A program made the position numbers and the translations under genes. A DNA stretch of 64,000 nucleotides from Trebonia sp963771985 (GTDB lineage Bacteria > Actinomycetota > Actinomycetes > Streptosporangiales > Streptosporangiaceae): positions 62,001 through 126,000 of the forward strand of contig CAVYVO010000002.1 in NCBI GenBank assembly GCA_963771985.1, read 5' to 3'. The notes under the pieces were generated by a model. The model ran no database searches. It worked only from the letters and a program-made list of their open reading frames with translations, and was not told the origin of the DNA. Below are positions 8,950 through 17,979 of this stretch, in pieces. Position 1 is the stretch's first letter; each line of letters opens with the position of its first letter.

Positions 8950-9342
8950 CGCTACAGTCAACTACCTCGCCCCTGGCCCTGCCAGCGCGCCCGCAGATCT
9001 CGGGCGCCGCGGCGAGCCCGGTGGTCCCGCCAGCGCTACCCACAGCGAAAGCGAGGCGCATGCCATAATCCCGTCGCCGTTCCGGATCGCCGATTTCGTG
9101 CGGTCGGTGGCTGGCCTGACTGCCTGGGATGCTGCGCGCAGATCAACCTGTTCGGAGCACTGGGTGCTGGCTAGCCTGGCCTGGCCCGCAGGTGGGCTGG
9201 TTGGAGCGGACGGGGATTGATCTGGCAGGTGCGGATCTTCCCGCAGTGGGGGAACTGCCGGCGCTGCGCGGCGCCCGTGGTGCTGGACAGCCCGGGTTGT
9301 ATATTGACCGCTGGCTGGTTGCCGCTTGGGGAGGCGGGCGTG

Positions 9343-10158
9343 ATGGACGGTACGCGGACTGGGGGCTTTACTCAGGTTTCGGTCCCTGACGGCTACAGCC
9401 AGTTCATGCTGGCTCAGCTGTTCGAGCCATGGGCGGCGGACCTGGTCGCCCGCGCGGGGCTTCAGCCGGGGTGCCGCGTCCTGGACGTGGCCAGCGGGCT
9501 GGGCCCGGTCGCCCGGCTGGCCGCCGCGGCGACAGGACCTGGCGGTCGCGTGGTGGCCAGTGACATCAGCGCGGCCATGCTGGCGGTGGCATCTGCCAGG
9601 CCAGCAGGTCCGGAGTGGGCGCCGATTGAGTACCGGGAATGCCCGGCGTCGGCGATCGTGGCCGGCGATGACAGCTTCGACGTGGTGCTGTGCCAGCATG
9701 GGGTGCAGTTCTTCCCCGACCGCGCGGCAGCGGCCGGGGAAATGCGCAGGGTCACCCGGCCGGGCGGCGCCGCCGTGATGTCGACCTGGGCTGCCGAACA
9801 CCCGCTGGGCCTGTTCGGGCCGATGATCGAAGCACTGCGGGAGGCGGGGATGGCCGAGCCGTTCCCGCGGGCATTCGACGCAGACAGTTATCGTCTCAGC
9901 ATCGCTGGCCTGCACGATCTGCTGCAGACAGCTGGCTTCCGTGATGTGCGCGTCGAAACAGTGGAACTTGATGCCACCTGGCCGACGGCCGAGGCGGCCA
10001 CGGCCACGCTGCTGGGAACGCCGTTCGGACCGCTGGTATCGGCCCTTCCCGCTGACGCCCGGCAACAGCTGCGTGCACGCTTCGCCGGCAAGCTAAGCAG
10101 CTCCACCGACGGCGTCGCCGTCCGCACGGTCAGCAACGTCGCCCGGGGCATCAAGTAA
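9343..10158 (+). CDS. Class I SAM-dependent methyltransferase
   Basis: A 271-residue methyltransferase of the UbiE/type-11 fold. Motif I is VLDVASGLGPVARLA, the acidic residue after strand 2 is in VVASDIS, and the strand-4 motif is FDVVLCQHGVQFF, with PGG after it. The open frame starts earlier, but GGGGAGG at 9328-9334 lies 8 bp before the ATG at 9343 and the upstream residues look non-coding. The C-terminal quarter resembles small-molecule methyltransferases. No operon partner; substrate unknown. Confidence 0.85.
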   Translation: MDGTRTGGFTQVSVPDGYSQFMLAQLFEPWAADLVARAGLQPGCRVLDVASGLGPVARLAAAATGPGGRVVASDISAAMLAVASARPAGPEWAPIEYRECPASAIVAGDDSFDVVLCQHGVQFFPDRAAAAGEMRRVTRPGGAAVMSTWAAEHPLGLFGPMIEALREAGMAEPFPRAFDADSYRLSIAGLHDLLQTAGFRDVRVETVELDATWPTAEAATATLLGTPFGPLVSALPADARQQLRARFAGKLSSSTDGVAVRTVSNVARGIK

Positions 10159-10710
10159 GACGGCCAGCACGGCCGCACCCTTACCAGCAAAGGCCGATCA
10201 TCCAGCCCGGTTCATCCCGCTTGCGGGCGGGCGGGAGTGACGGCCGGGCCCGCACCTCGCCCCACGACATCCTTGTCCCCGGCGAGGCTGTCTGCCCAAT
10301 CACCCCGCATATCTCCCGGATCTGCGCTTACCGCCTATCAACGCCATCACCGCTGCCCACAGCGCAGATCGGCGGATCGCGCGCCGTAGCCATGAGGCGT
10401 CACGGCGGGGTCACCACCGGCCGACCGGTAGCGAGGATAGCCGCCCGGCGTCAGCAGCTCCCGGAGGACGGGGCAATCTGCCTAGTTTCAGCGCGCTCAG
10501 CCTCGTCGGGTCGTGAGTGATAGAGCAGGCCACCGTGATCGTGGCCAACCAGCCCGGCCATGGTGGTGGGTCTGGGTTTACCGATGAGCTGGACCGGCTG
10601 CATCCGGCGTCATGACGAGAGTCCTGCTGCAATCAGGGCAAGAGCCTCTAGCCGGGCCGTTCGCCGGCTGCTTAGCAGGGGCTTAGGGGTGAGTGAAAGG
10701 TGGGGGGACA
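10159..10710 (+). other. Intergenic stretch without a supported gene
   Basis: About 550 bp with no convincing gene. It contains one copy of CAGATCGGCGG at 10365-10375. A short frame ending near 10612 (VIVANQPGHGGGSGF) could be the tail of a lost gene. GGGGGGA just before 10711 is the ribosome-binding site of the next gene. Confidence 0.4.
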
Positions 10711-11385
10711 ATGCGAAAGAACATGACATGGGCAGCGAGCGGAGTTATCGTGCTGGCCCTGGCCGGCGGGGGTGCGGCGGCGGATGCTGCCACCTCGCAC
10801 TCCGGCTCGCCGACAACTTACTACGGGTGCGTGCAGTCGTCCGGGCGGCTCTCGCGGGTGATCGCGGACGTGCACACCTATCCCGTGACCTGCAAGTCCG
10901 GCACTGCGATCTCGTGGAACCAGACCGGACCGCAAGGCCGGCAGGGACCGCAAGGCCGGCAGGGGGCAACCGGAGCGCAGGGTCCGCAAGGGTCGGCCGG
11001 CGCCCCTGGTGCCCCGGGCGCTCCGGGTGCGACAGGCGCTACAGGTCCGCAGGGACCTGCAGGGCCTGCCGGCGCTACAGGCGCGACAGGGCCGACCGGA
11101 CCTGCGGGGCCGTCGACGGCGAGCACGGCAGGACTGGACGTTACCGTCGCTTTCGGCGGTTCCACGTCAGTCGATTACGCGGTTGCCATGTGTCCTGCGT
11201 CGCATCCTTACGTGATCAGCGGCGGTGGCTGGGTACAGGGTCCGGGCGGGATTCAGCTGAGCGGTCCCTATCTGCCCCACGAGTGGGGTCCGCCTTTTCC
11301 CGGGCTGAATCAGTGGGTGATCATCGCTGGCAACGGCTGGACGCCCGGGGAGCCGGTTTATACCTGGGCGTTCTGCAGCAAATAG
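10711..11385 (+). CDS. Secreted collagen-like protein
   Basis: A 224-residue protein with an N-terminal signal peptide: Met-Arg-Lys, a hydrophobic core VIVLALAGGGAAA, and probable cleavage after Ala-Asp-Ala-Ala. About 40 residues with a Cys pair follow, then 21 uninterrupted Gly-X-Y triplets (rich in GPQ, GAP, GAT, GPA), then a C-terminal globular domain of about 85 residues with Cys in AMCPASHPYVISGGGW and WAFCSK. The architecture matches bacterial collagen-like surface or spore proteins whose C-terminal domain trimerises. A strong hairpin follows 45 bp after the stop, so it is probably monocistronic. Confidence 0.85.
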   Translation: MRKNMTWAASGVIVLALAGGGAAADAATSHSGSPTTYYGCVQSSGRLSRVIADVHTYPVTCKSGTAISWNQTGPQGRQGPQGRQGATGAQGPQGSAGAPGAPGAPGATGATGPQGPAGPAGATGATGPTGPAGPSTASTAGLDVTVAFGGSTSVDYAVAMCPASHPYVISGGGWVQGPGGIQLSGPYLPHEWGPPFPGLNQWVIIAGNGWTPGEPVYTWAFCSK

Positions 11386-11429
11386 CTGACGTGAACAACC
11401 TGAACTGGCCGTGCTGCTGATCCCGATTC

Positions 11430-11455
11430 TTCAGGAGAGACCCGGCTCTCCTGAA
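11430..11455 (+). terminator. Hairpin after the collagen-like gene
   Basis: A perfect 10-bp inverted repeat, TTCAGGAGAG (11430-11439) and its complement (11446-11455), with a 6-nt loop. It lies 45 bp downstream of the collagen-like gene and just before the next start. It could also sequester ribosome-binding sequence, since the arms contain AGGAG. Confidence 0.6.
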
Positions 11456-11466
11456 GGACAGGGGCG

Positions 11467-11910
11467 ATGGCCAACATCACTGTCGATTTCACCGCCAGCA
11501 TATGCACCATCGATCCCCTGGCTGTCGGCATCACTCTGTCGGGCTACGGCGGCCTCAATGCCTACATTCTCAATACCGCCTGGAAGAACAGCCTGGCTAA
11601 CCGGCCGGCCGAGGTCACCCCGCAGACAGCGACAGCGGCGGCAAGAGTCATGCGGCGGCGGGCGCGTGCCCAGGGCGTGACCCACGAAGTCAGGGTGCCC
11701 CGGTCGGCACCGGGCGAGATCAATCCCGCGTTCGTTCATCACGTCAACCGCGAGGACATGACCGGGCTGTCCGGGCTGCAGCTGACTACCGGACGGGTAC
11801 GGCGCCGGAAGGTTCGCCGCCGTGTCCGCAGGCTTCCCCGAGGCCGGGGGTGGGTGAGCCTGAACGATGGCCGGCGTTCGCGCCGGAGGTGGCGCGCTAT
11901 CTGGAGATGA
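11467..11910 (+). pseudogene. Truncated glycoside-hydrolase-like N-terminal fragment
   Basis: The first 45 residues (DPLAVGITLSGYGGLNAYIL, then NTAWKNSLA) resemble the start of secreted GH39-like enzymes. After about residue 45 the sequence becomes Arg-rich and low in coding quality (RRRKVRRRVRRL) and shows no barrel strands. AGGGG precedes the ATG. The gene appears to have lost most of its catalytic domain and fused to unrelated sequence. The family link is a pattern match without alignment. Confidence 0.4.
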
Positions 11911-11931
11911 CCAGTCACGGCTAGCCAGCGT

Positions 11932-12245
11932 TCACCAGGGCCGCCAGTCCCGGCCCTGGCCGGTCCCGTCGAGCTGCCATGCCTCGCCGCCGGCCTGGTC
12001 GCTGCTGTGAACCTGCCGCCTCGGTGCCGAGCCGTACCGCACCAGCAGGCCGTATTCTGCCCGGGCTGCCGCTGCCGTCAGCTGCCGGTGCATCGCCTCG
12101 GCGTCCTCCCGGCCGGTGCCGAGGCTCCTGGCCATGGCAGCGGGCCGCTCCCCCGCAGGAAATAGTGGATTGCCAGCACCTGCCGTTGCTCTGCGGACAT
12201 CCGGGGCATCTCATAGCCGGGTCCGGGGATCTCGGGGAATGTCAC
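11932..12245 (-). pseudogene. Small hypothetical gene with a one-base frameshift
   Basis: Starting from a GTG at 12245 that overlaps the stop of the upstream gene (GTGA), the frame reads MSAEQRQVLAIHYFLRG and then breaks. In the next frame it continues naturally as ERPAAMARSLGTGRED to the stop at 11932. Restoring one G in the G-run near 12157-12161 gives a continuous protein of about 104 residues. It is translationally coupled to the zinc-ribbon gene upstream. Function unknown. Either a true pseudogene or a homopolymer sequencing error. Confidence 0.5.
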
Positions 12246-12703
12246 TGTCCGGCGCTATGCCCGGTCGCCGATTCCGGGTAGTTCGCCTCGATCTCCCGGC
12301 GTTCCCTCCGCATGGTTGCCGTGACCGGATCTAGCCAGTCGTCGTCCTCGCGCAGGCCCGGCGCGGCCAGCCTCGTGCCGCAGACGGTGCAGTACTTCTG
12401 GCCGTCCTGCTCGGCCGGGTGCCCCAGCTCGCACGTTCGCGCTGCCGCATAGCGGACGGTGACCTGGCCGGATTCATGCCGGGTCATCGCCCCGCCCGAT
12501 GCAAGCGGCAGCCCGGTCATATCGAGGTTGCGCACCGCCTCGCCCATCGCCCGCCGCTGGTCATGGCTGGCCCGGTGCCGGTCGGCTACGTCATAGTCGC
12601 CCGGCCGGGGAGGCTGGCCGCCGTTGCCTGCCGCGATCCGCTCCCTGGCCGCCTTCAGCGCCGCGAGCGCCTCCGGTGAGCGGGTGCCGAACCGGAGGGC
12701 CAT
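12242..12703 (-). CDS. Hypothetical protein with a short zinc-ribbon-like motif
   Basis: 153 residues with no recognised family. The N-terminal half is helical (SPEALAALKAARERIAAG). The middle holds a possible metal-binding cluster, CELGHPAEQDGQKYCTVCG (Cys, His, then Cys-x2-Cys), followed by an acidic and charged tail. The frame is intact, whereas both neighbouring minus-strand genes carry single-base shifts. It looks like accessory or phage-type cargo. Confidence 0.55.
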   Translation of the reverse strand: MALRFGTRSPEALAALKAARERIAAGNGGQPPRPGDYDVADRHRASHDQRRAMGEAVRNLDMTGLPLASGGAMTRHESGQVTVRYAAARTCELGHPAEQDGQKYCTVCGTRLAAPGLREDDDWLDPVTATMRRERREIEANYPESATGHSAGQ

Positions 12704-12895
12704 CGGCTCTCGCGCTAGAGCCGCAAGCAGCGATCGTCACGCAGCGCGACCGGTGTTCCGGAACGTGAGCGACCTTATCGCCGACTCGGCACGGCCGGTA
12801 TGTGTGCCAGGTGCGCGATCGATGCCACGCAGATCGGCCAGTTATGGCGCGGCCGAAGAGCGGCTCGCTATGCGCGCCTTTCGGCGGCTGTTGGC

Positions 12896-13128
12896 TCACT
12901 CATCTTCATCAGCGATCAGCAAGGTTGCGCGACCGGTTGCAGAGCTGGCGATGTCGGCGATGGTGAACCTGCCATCGTCGGAGGTGATTCCAGGGCCCGC
13001 GGGTCTGTCACGCTGTCATAGCTCATCTGCGCCACCTGGTAGCTGGGGGCCGGGTCGCCGCCGGATGGTGAGCACCTGCGTGTACACGCCCGGCGCACGT
13101 TGGGCATGTTCCCGGCCGCGTAGGCCAT
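12896..13128 (-). pseudogene. Small hypothetical gene with a one-base frameshift
   Basis: The frame from 13128 reads YQVAQMSYDSVTDPRAL with good coding character. After that a second frame carries on with GITSDDGRFTIADIASSATG and a natural acidic end ADEDE before the stop at 12896-12898. One missing G near 12985-12992 explains the break. It heads the same minus-strand series as the genes at 12703 and 12245. Function unknown. Confidence 0.4.
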
Positions 13129-13248
13129 TTGCTAGCTGGCGTTACAGTCCTCGTACGCCGGGTCCGCTGGGTGCCCGTAGGGGATCATGAGGTTGGCCAT
13201 GGTCTTGATCTTTGGCCTTGTGGCTTGGCTGTGTTAGCGGATGGACTA

Positions 13249-13710
13249 TCAGCGTCGCTCGGCGGGTGGAGCGGTGTGGGGCGCGGAGCCCGTCAGCGGG
13301 GTGGTGTCGAGGTACCTGACCTCGTAGACGCGCTCGGTGAACTGCCAGCCGTCCGCAGTGCGCTGGTAACGGTCGTGGTAGATGGCGTAGTTCAGCTCCG
13401 AGTTGCCGTCGCGCAGGTGGATGAGCTCGCAGATGTAGGCACGGCCGGACGCGGTGTCGCCCTCCAGCTGAATCGTGCCCGGATGGGTGGTCTGCACGAG
13501 GTAGTCCACGAAAGCCGGTACCCGCTCGCCCCAGGCGCGTATCTCCTCCCGGCCGGCGAGCTCGGCGGGGATTTTGGGCATCCGCCACACGCCATCCGGT
13601 GTGAACAGCGACGCCACGCGGTGGTAGTCGCGCATCATCACCGCGTCGGTGAACTCGCCGCGCAGCGCCTCGATCTCGACGCGGTCAGCAATGGCCTGCA
13701 GGTCGCTCAT
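13249..13710 (-). CDS. SnoaL-like / NTF2-fold protein
   Basis: 153 residues with the SnoaL_4-type pattern: IADRVEIEALRGEFTDA helix, YHRVASLFTPDGVWRMP strand-turn, AGREEIRAWGERV helix and the central sheet ending in ADGWQFTERVYEVRY. GGGAGGAAACCA immediately precedes the ATG at 13710. It lies downstream of and co-oriented with the APC permease (57-bp gap) and could share its transcript. Probably a small-molecule isomerase, dehydratase or binding protein; substrate unknown. Confidence 0.82.
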   Translation of the reverse strand: MSDLQAIADRVEIEALRGEFTDAVMMRDYHRVASLFTPDGVWRMPKIPAELAGREEIRAWGERVPAFVDYLVQTTHPGTIQLEGDTASGRAYICELIHLRDGNSELNYAIYHDRYQRTADGWQFTERVYEVRYLDTTPLTGSAPHTAPPAERR

Positions 13711-13767
13711 TGGTTTCCTCCCTGGTTATTGTTGTGTCCGTCTTGCGGCACGCGGGGGCGATGAGCG

Positions 13768-15243
13768 TCAGGGATGCGCTTGCAGTGGCAGTCTCGCCGC
13801 TCGGCGGGTCCACGCCACGGAGTACTCGAGTCCGGCCGCGAGGATCGCGATGGCCGCGGCATACAGCATGCTGGCTCCGGAAAAGGGCAGGAACGCCAGT
13901 GTCCCTGCGGTCACCAGGCGGATGCACCACCGGATGGTCTTTCCTTCCAGGAGTCTCCCGGCGGCGAGGAAGCTGATGAGGAAGATCAGCAGGAATGCGG
14001 CCGACGATGCGGTGATGAGGGTGCTCTCGTCGCGCCTGCTGAGCATCAGGGCGCCGACCGGAACCGCGTAGCCGGCTAGCAGCGCGAGCAGCGCCGCCCG
14101 CGGCGCGTTACCACGTCCCGATACCCGTGCCAGCCTGCGCGGCAACAGCCCCGTGCGCGCCTGGGAGTAGAGCACACGCGAGGTCCCCAGCGTCCAGGCG
14201 TTCATGGACAGCACCAGTAGCACCACTGCGACCATGTCGCCGACCTGCGAGAGCGCGTGGCCGCTGGCGATTCTGAGCAGGGTGGAGAAGGCGGTGATCT
14301 GCTGCGGGTCCGTGGTATCCCGCGGCAGCACGAGCACCACCGTGAGCGCCATCGACAGATAGAGGAATCCGACGGTCGCGACGCCTCTGAGGATGGCGCG
14401 CGGGAAGGTCCGGTGAGGGTTGACGACCTCCTCGGCCACGGGCGCGGCATTCTCCCAGCCGATGAAGCCGAAGAAGCAGATGATAAGAGCCGGGCCAAGC
14501 GCGGTCCAGCCGTGAGGCGCGATCGGCCTGAGCCTGGCGGCCTGCGTGTGCGGCAGGGCAACTGCCATGACCAGCACCAGGAACACGATCAGGGCACCCA
14601 GGACTGCCGCCTGAACGCGCGCGCTGGCCCGGATGCCGAGCAGGTTGAACAGGACCGAGATGGCCACGAACCCGAAGCCGATCGCTCCCACCTGGAGGTT
14701 CGTCGGGGCGGGATACCACATGCTCAGCAGGTACCGGGCTGCTGCCAGTCCAAGGACTGGATTGGTGACCACCAGGGTGAGCATCAGGTACCGCGAGGTC
14801 AGGCGCGACCAGCGGGGCCCGAAAGCAAGCTGGATGACCCCGGGTAGGCCCTGGCTGGTGGGATGGCGCACCGACAGGCGGGCGAAGACGAGCGCGAACG
14901 GGTAGGAGTAGGCGACGAGCAGGGCCCAGGCCGCCAGGGAGAGCGGTCCCGCACTATGGGCGGCATGGCCAGGCAGGATGAGCACGCCAGTGCCGATCAC
15001 CGACGTGATGTAGTGCACGGTCAGCCGGGACACTCCCAGGGTGCGCTCTAGCTGCTTCCCATCGCGTGCCGGACTGCCGTCGTTGCCGTGATCGGACACC
15101 CGGCTGTCGCGCCGTGTCGCCACCGGTTGCGGCCGGCGCGCCCAGTCAGAGCCGACGCGGACACATCCCGCGGCGGCTTCGGCATCTCGTGACCGAGGGC
15201 CAGCGGCGGCCGGCCGGGGATCGGTTGCTAGATGATCGGCCAT
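13768..15243 (-). CDS. APC-family amino-acid/polyamine permease
   Basis: About 491 residues with about 12 predicted membrane helices. The first carries the APC signature SVIGTGVLILPGHAAHSAGP, where the glycine-rich broken helix binds the amino group. FFGFIGWENAAPVAEEVVNP is the conserved helix-6 region of the YjeH/amino-acid exporter-like subgroup. The N-terminus is long and hydrophilic and the start is uncertain; the ATG at 15243 is used, with a GTG near 15100 as alternative. It is divergent from a LysR regulator across AT-rich repeats, so it is probably controlled by it. Confidence 0.85.
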   Translation of the reverse strand: MADHLATDPRPAAAGPRSRDAEAAAGCVRVGSDWARRPQPVATRRDSRVSDHGNDGSPARDGKQLERTLGVSRLTVHYITSVIGTGVLILPGHAAHSAGPLSLAAWALLVAYSYPFALVFARLSVRHPTSQGLPGVIQLAFGPRWSRLTSRYLMLTLVVTNPVLGLAAARYLLSMWYPAPTNLQVGAIGFGFVAISVLFNLLGIRASARVQAAVLGALIVFLVLVMAVALPHTQAARLRPIAPHGWTALGPALIICFFGFIGWENAAPVAEEVVNPHRTFPRAILRGVATVGFLYLSMALTVVLVLPRDTTDPQQITAFSTLLRIASGHALSQVGDMVAVVLLVLSMNAWTLGTSRVLYSQARTGLLPRRLARVSGRGNAPRAALLALLAGYAVPVGALMLSRRDESTLITASSAAFLLIFLISFLAAGRLLEGKTIRWCIRLVTAGTLAFLPFSGASMLYAAAIAILAAGLEYSVAWTRRAARLPLQAHP

Positions 15244-15277
15244 AACAGCCACGCTAGGCCGGGGCAAGAATTATGAA

Positions 15278-15316
15278 AAGCGATAGATTTCGATCAGCTT
15301 GATTGTAATAAGCGAT
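15278..15316 (+). promoter_or_regulatory. LysR/permease divergent operator region
   Basis: The 96-bp gap between permease and LysR gene holds two direct copies of AAGCGAT (15278-15284 and 15310-15316), 32 bp apart. Between them is a dyad ATCA-GCT-TGAT (15293-15303) in a LysR-like T-N11-A setting. The AT-rich run is conspicuous against the local GC content. Confidence 0.5.
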
Positions 15317-15339
15317 GTTTCCTGGCTAGGCTGGGAGCC

Positions 15340-16287
15340 ATGTCCGATGCCGATCTGCGGCAGCTCGCCGCCCTGGCCGCCATCGCCGATGAGGGCTCGT
15401 TCGGCCGGGCCGCCGCCCAGCTGGGCTACAGCCAGTCGACGATCAGCCAGCAGATCGCGGCGCTGGAGAAGGCCGTCGGCGGGGCAGTGTTCGACCGGCC
15501 GGGCGGGCCGAAGCCGGTGCGGATCACCCCGCTCGGCGCCCTGGTCCTGGCCCACGGGCGCGACCTGCTGGCGAAGGCGGCCGCGATGGCGGCCGCGCTC
15601 GACCGGTTCAAGGCCGGTGACGGCCGGGTCGACATCGGCACATTCCAGAGCGTGTCCAACGTGATCTTGCCGCCGGTGGTGCGCAGGCTGCGGGAAGAAC
15701 ATCCCGGCTGCGACATCAGGCTGTTCGAAGAGGAGACCGACCAGCCTCAGGTCAGCGACCTCGACCTGCTGTTCTTCGATGGCCGCGCCGGCGCAGACCT
15801 CCAGCACCTCAAGCTGCTCGACGACCCCTACCTGCTGGTGGCCCGGGCCGGTGCCTTCCCCGACGGCCCGGTGCCGCTAGGCCGACTCGACGGTGCGCCG
15901 ATGGTGGCCCACCCGCCGATCTGCGACCAGGCCCGGGTCGAGCAGGAACTGGCGCGCCGCGCCGTCCGGCCGCAAATCGTGTTCCGCACCGTGGGAAACG
16001 AAGCCGTACTGTCCATGGTGCGCGCTGGCATGGGGACGGCGCTGCTACCACAGCTCGCCATCCTCAGCCACCACACCCGCGCTGACAAGGCGCTCTCCAT
16101 CCACCATCTCCAGCCATCGCTGCGACCCCGCGAGATCTTCTTGCTCTGGGAAAAGGGACGCACCCACTCCCCGCTCGCCGCCAGGGCCATCGAGATCGCC
16201 GTCAACGAGGCCGCCAAGATCACCGAGGATAAACGACAGCTCAGCGAACCGAACCGCCCCACAGCGTCCGCAGGCTCCATCCCGTGA
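15340..16287 (+). CDS. LysR-family transcriptional regulator
   Basis: 315 residues. The N-terminal winged helix (residues 1-60) has the LysR signature LAAIADEGSFGRAAAQLGYS with SQSTISQQIAALEK. The C-terminal periplasmic-binding-like effector domain begins near residue 90 (GRVDIGTFQSVSNVILPPVV). The ATG at 15340 is the first good start. It is divergent from the APC permease. Typical LysR practice is autoregulation with effector-dependent activation of the divergent gene; the effector is unknown. Confidence 0.9.
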   Translation: MSDADLRQLAALAAIADEGSFGRAAAQLGYSQSTISQQIAALEKAVGGAVFDRPGGPKPVRITPLGALVLAHGRDLLAKAAAMAAALDRFKAGDGRVDIGTFQSVSNVILPPVVRRLREEHPGCDIRLFEEETDQPQVSDLDLLFFDGRAGADLQHLKLLDDPYLLVARAGAFPDGPVPLGRLDGAPMVAHPPICDQARVEQELARRAVRPQIVFRTVGNEAVLSMVRAGMGTALLPQLAILSHHTRADKALSIHHLQPSLRPREIFLLWEKGRTHSPLAARAIEIAVNEAAKITEDKRQLSEPNRPTASAGSIP

Positions 16288-16315
16288 AAGATGAAGCCGT
16301 GCACGTCGACCAATG

Positions 16316-16560
16316 CGCCATCCGTCAGAGTTGCGTGAGCGCGGTCGGGACAGTCACCGAGGTCCGGGCGGAGTACCCGCCGGGACCGGAGGTGATCTGC
16401 GCTGTCGCCAGCAGGCTGCCCATCGGATGAGCGTAGGTGCCACGCAACTGGCCCGCCAGGCCGAGATGGACCCCGGGACCCGACCGGGGGTGATCAGCGA
16501 GAAGCCCGCGGAGATAAAGCGGCTGAAGCGGGAAAACGGCCGAATTGCGGCGGCGCTGCT
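16316..16560 (+). pseudogene. IS3-family OrfA transposase remnant
   Basis: Pieces of a typical IS3 OrfA are visible in two frames: ELRERAVGTVTEVRAEYPPG then VICAVASRLPIG in one, and ARQAEMDPGTRPGVISEKPA with EIKRLKREN in another. These correspond to the helix-turn-helix and leucine-zipper start of OrfA. Stop codons and frameshifts interrupt it and no OrfB follows. A fossil of an insertion sequence. Confidence 0.6.
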
Positions 16561-17060
16561 GACCAAGCTGATCAGGGTACTGCGGCCCCGCGCTCCGCAG
16601 CCCGCAGGATCGCCTGGCACGTCCTGGAACATGCCTGGGAGATGCAAGACCGGGCAGACAGCCAGGTCGTCCAGCCGCGGCCCGGCAGCCCAGCGTCCTA
16701 GGCGACCCCCGCCAAGCCGGGCGCGCCCCCCGCGCAGAGCTGGGACAAGGGCCAAGCTGACGTAGGACTTGACCATGCCCAGGCGGGCGAACTAGCAACC
16801 GGCAATGTCACAGTGGACAGTTCCGCGCCGGCCCGCGCGATCACCGCGCTCGCGGTGGGTGAACTGCCCCAGTTGCCGGGTGTGTCGGCATCGTCCGCGA
16901 GCTCATCGACGCCGCAGCCGGACTCGCGCCTGACGACCACCCGGCAAGCGGCGACCATGCATAGTGGGACAACGATCCGGAGCAGGTTGAGCAGGCTCCG
17001 CAGCATGGCGGATGATCCCCGGCGCGGCGGGACCCGCTGGCCTATGCGGATCATCCATGC
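16561..17060 (+). other. Intergenic stretch without a supported gene
   Basis: About 500 bp between the IS3 remnant and an epimerase fragment. Frames on both strands are Arg/Pro- or Ser-rich with poor coding character. A minus-strand frame with a hydrophobic start (LLRIVVPLCMVAACRVVV, 16698-17054) was considered but has no recognisable continuation. Confidence 0.35.
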
Positions 17061-17324
17061 ATGCGCGGCACCTGCGCCGAGCGGATGGCCGAGCTGGCGC
17101 TCGGCGAGCCGTCAGGCCTGGTCCCCGACCTGGCAGGCCCGAAAATCTACACCGTGGCCGAGCTGGTCAACAGCTGCCTCAGCGCGGTCGGAAAGCGGCG
17201 GCCGCTGATCCCGGTGCACATTCCAGGCCAGGCAGCCAGGGCGCTCCGGGCCGGGGCGAACCTAGCCCCAGATCGCGCCGTCGGCAAGCGCACATGGGAG
17301 GAATTCCTGGCCGGCCGGATCTAG
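17061..17324 (+). pseudogene. C-terminal fragment of an NAD(P)-binding epimerase/NmrA-type protein
   Basis: The 87 residues match the end of actinobacterial SDR/NmrA-like proteins: AERMAELALGEPSGLVPDLA, then KIYTVAELV, KRRPLIPVHIPG and RTWEEFLAGRI. The nucleotide-binding N-terminal half is absent upstream, so this is a truncated remnant. Confidence 0.6.
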
Positions 17325-17523
17325 ACGGCACCCAGAACGTCCAGATCCGGAGCAGCTTTCGCGCTGATATGAGACAGTTGCCGGTCGACCAGATCGGCGG
17401 TTCGCGCACACCAAACCTCGAGCGACCCGCAACTTACCGTGAGAGTGAGACTTTGGCAGGCCCTCGATGTCCGCTGGACCTACTTCTCGTAGATGGCTAG
17501 AACGTTGAGAGCGGGCTGGGATT

Positions 17524-17859
17524 TCAGGCTGCCGACGATCCTAAGCCCGTACCGCTCGCCGGCCGGATCAGGTTGTACGCGAACACGCCGGTGTCGTAGT
17601 CGCCGTGGGCAACCACGCGGAGGTGCGGTACTTCTACCGTGCCGAAGGTCATCCGGTAGTCAATCCACCGGGGCCGGCCGCCGTCGGCGATGACCTCATC
17701 GGTTGTGGTGCTCTCGGGATAAGCCGGTGGGAGAGTACCGCCGTCCTGCTGTAGTTTCTCGATGAGCGGACTGAAGAATGTGACCAAACGACCGTCATCA
17801 AGCTCTGCGGCCTGTGGCAGGAACATGGTCCCTGGCGGGACGTCGATGAACGCGATCAT
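17524..17859 (-). CDS. Hypothetical protein
   Basis: 111 residues from the ATG at 17859, the C-terminal and only well-formed part of a much longer open frame that runs antisense over the next gene. The residues look genuine (FIDVPPGTMFLPQAAELDDG, later RWIDYRMTFGTVEVPHLRVV). No family is recognised and the ribosome-binding site is weak. It is divergent from the NTF2-GNAT gene at 17980, 120 bp away. Confidence 0.45.
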   Translation of the reverse strand: MIAFIDVPPGTMFLPQAAELDDGRLVTFFSPLIEKLQQDGGTLPPAYPESTTTDEVIADGGRPRWIDYRMTFGTVEVPHLRVVAHGDYDTGVFAYNLIRPASGTGLGSSAA

Positions 17860-17979
17860 CCGCGGGCTCGCGCTGATGTCCTCATCGTAGGGCGGTCGGC
17901 TGGCGCGAGGGGTAATGCGGTTGCAGGCATCATCGGACGGGCGCACGCTGGGATCGGCGGCGAGCCGGGGAGGTGAGCG

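Noticed and set aside
10921..11110. Tandem short repeats considered as a CRISPR or satellite array
   Set aside because: They are codon-level Gly-X-Y repeats of a collagen-like gene, not spaced repeats.
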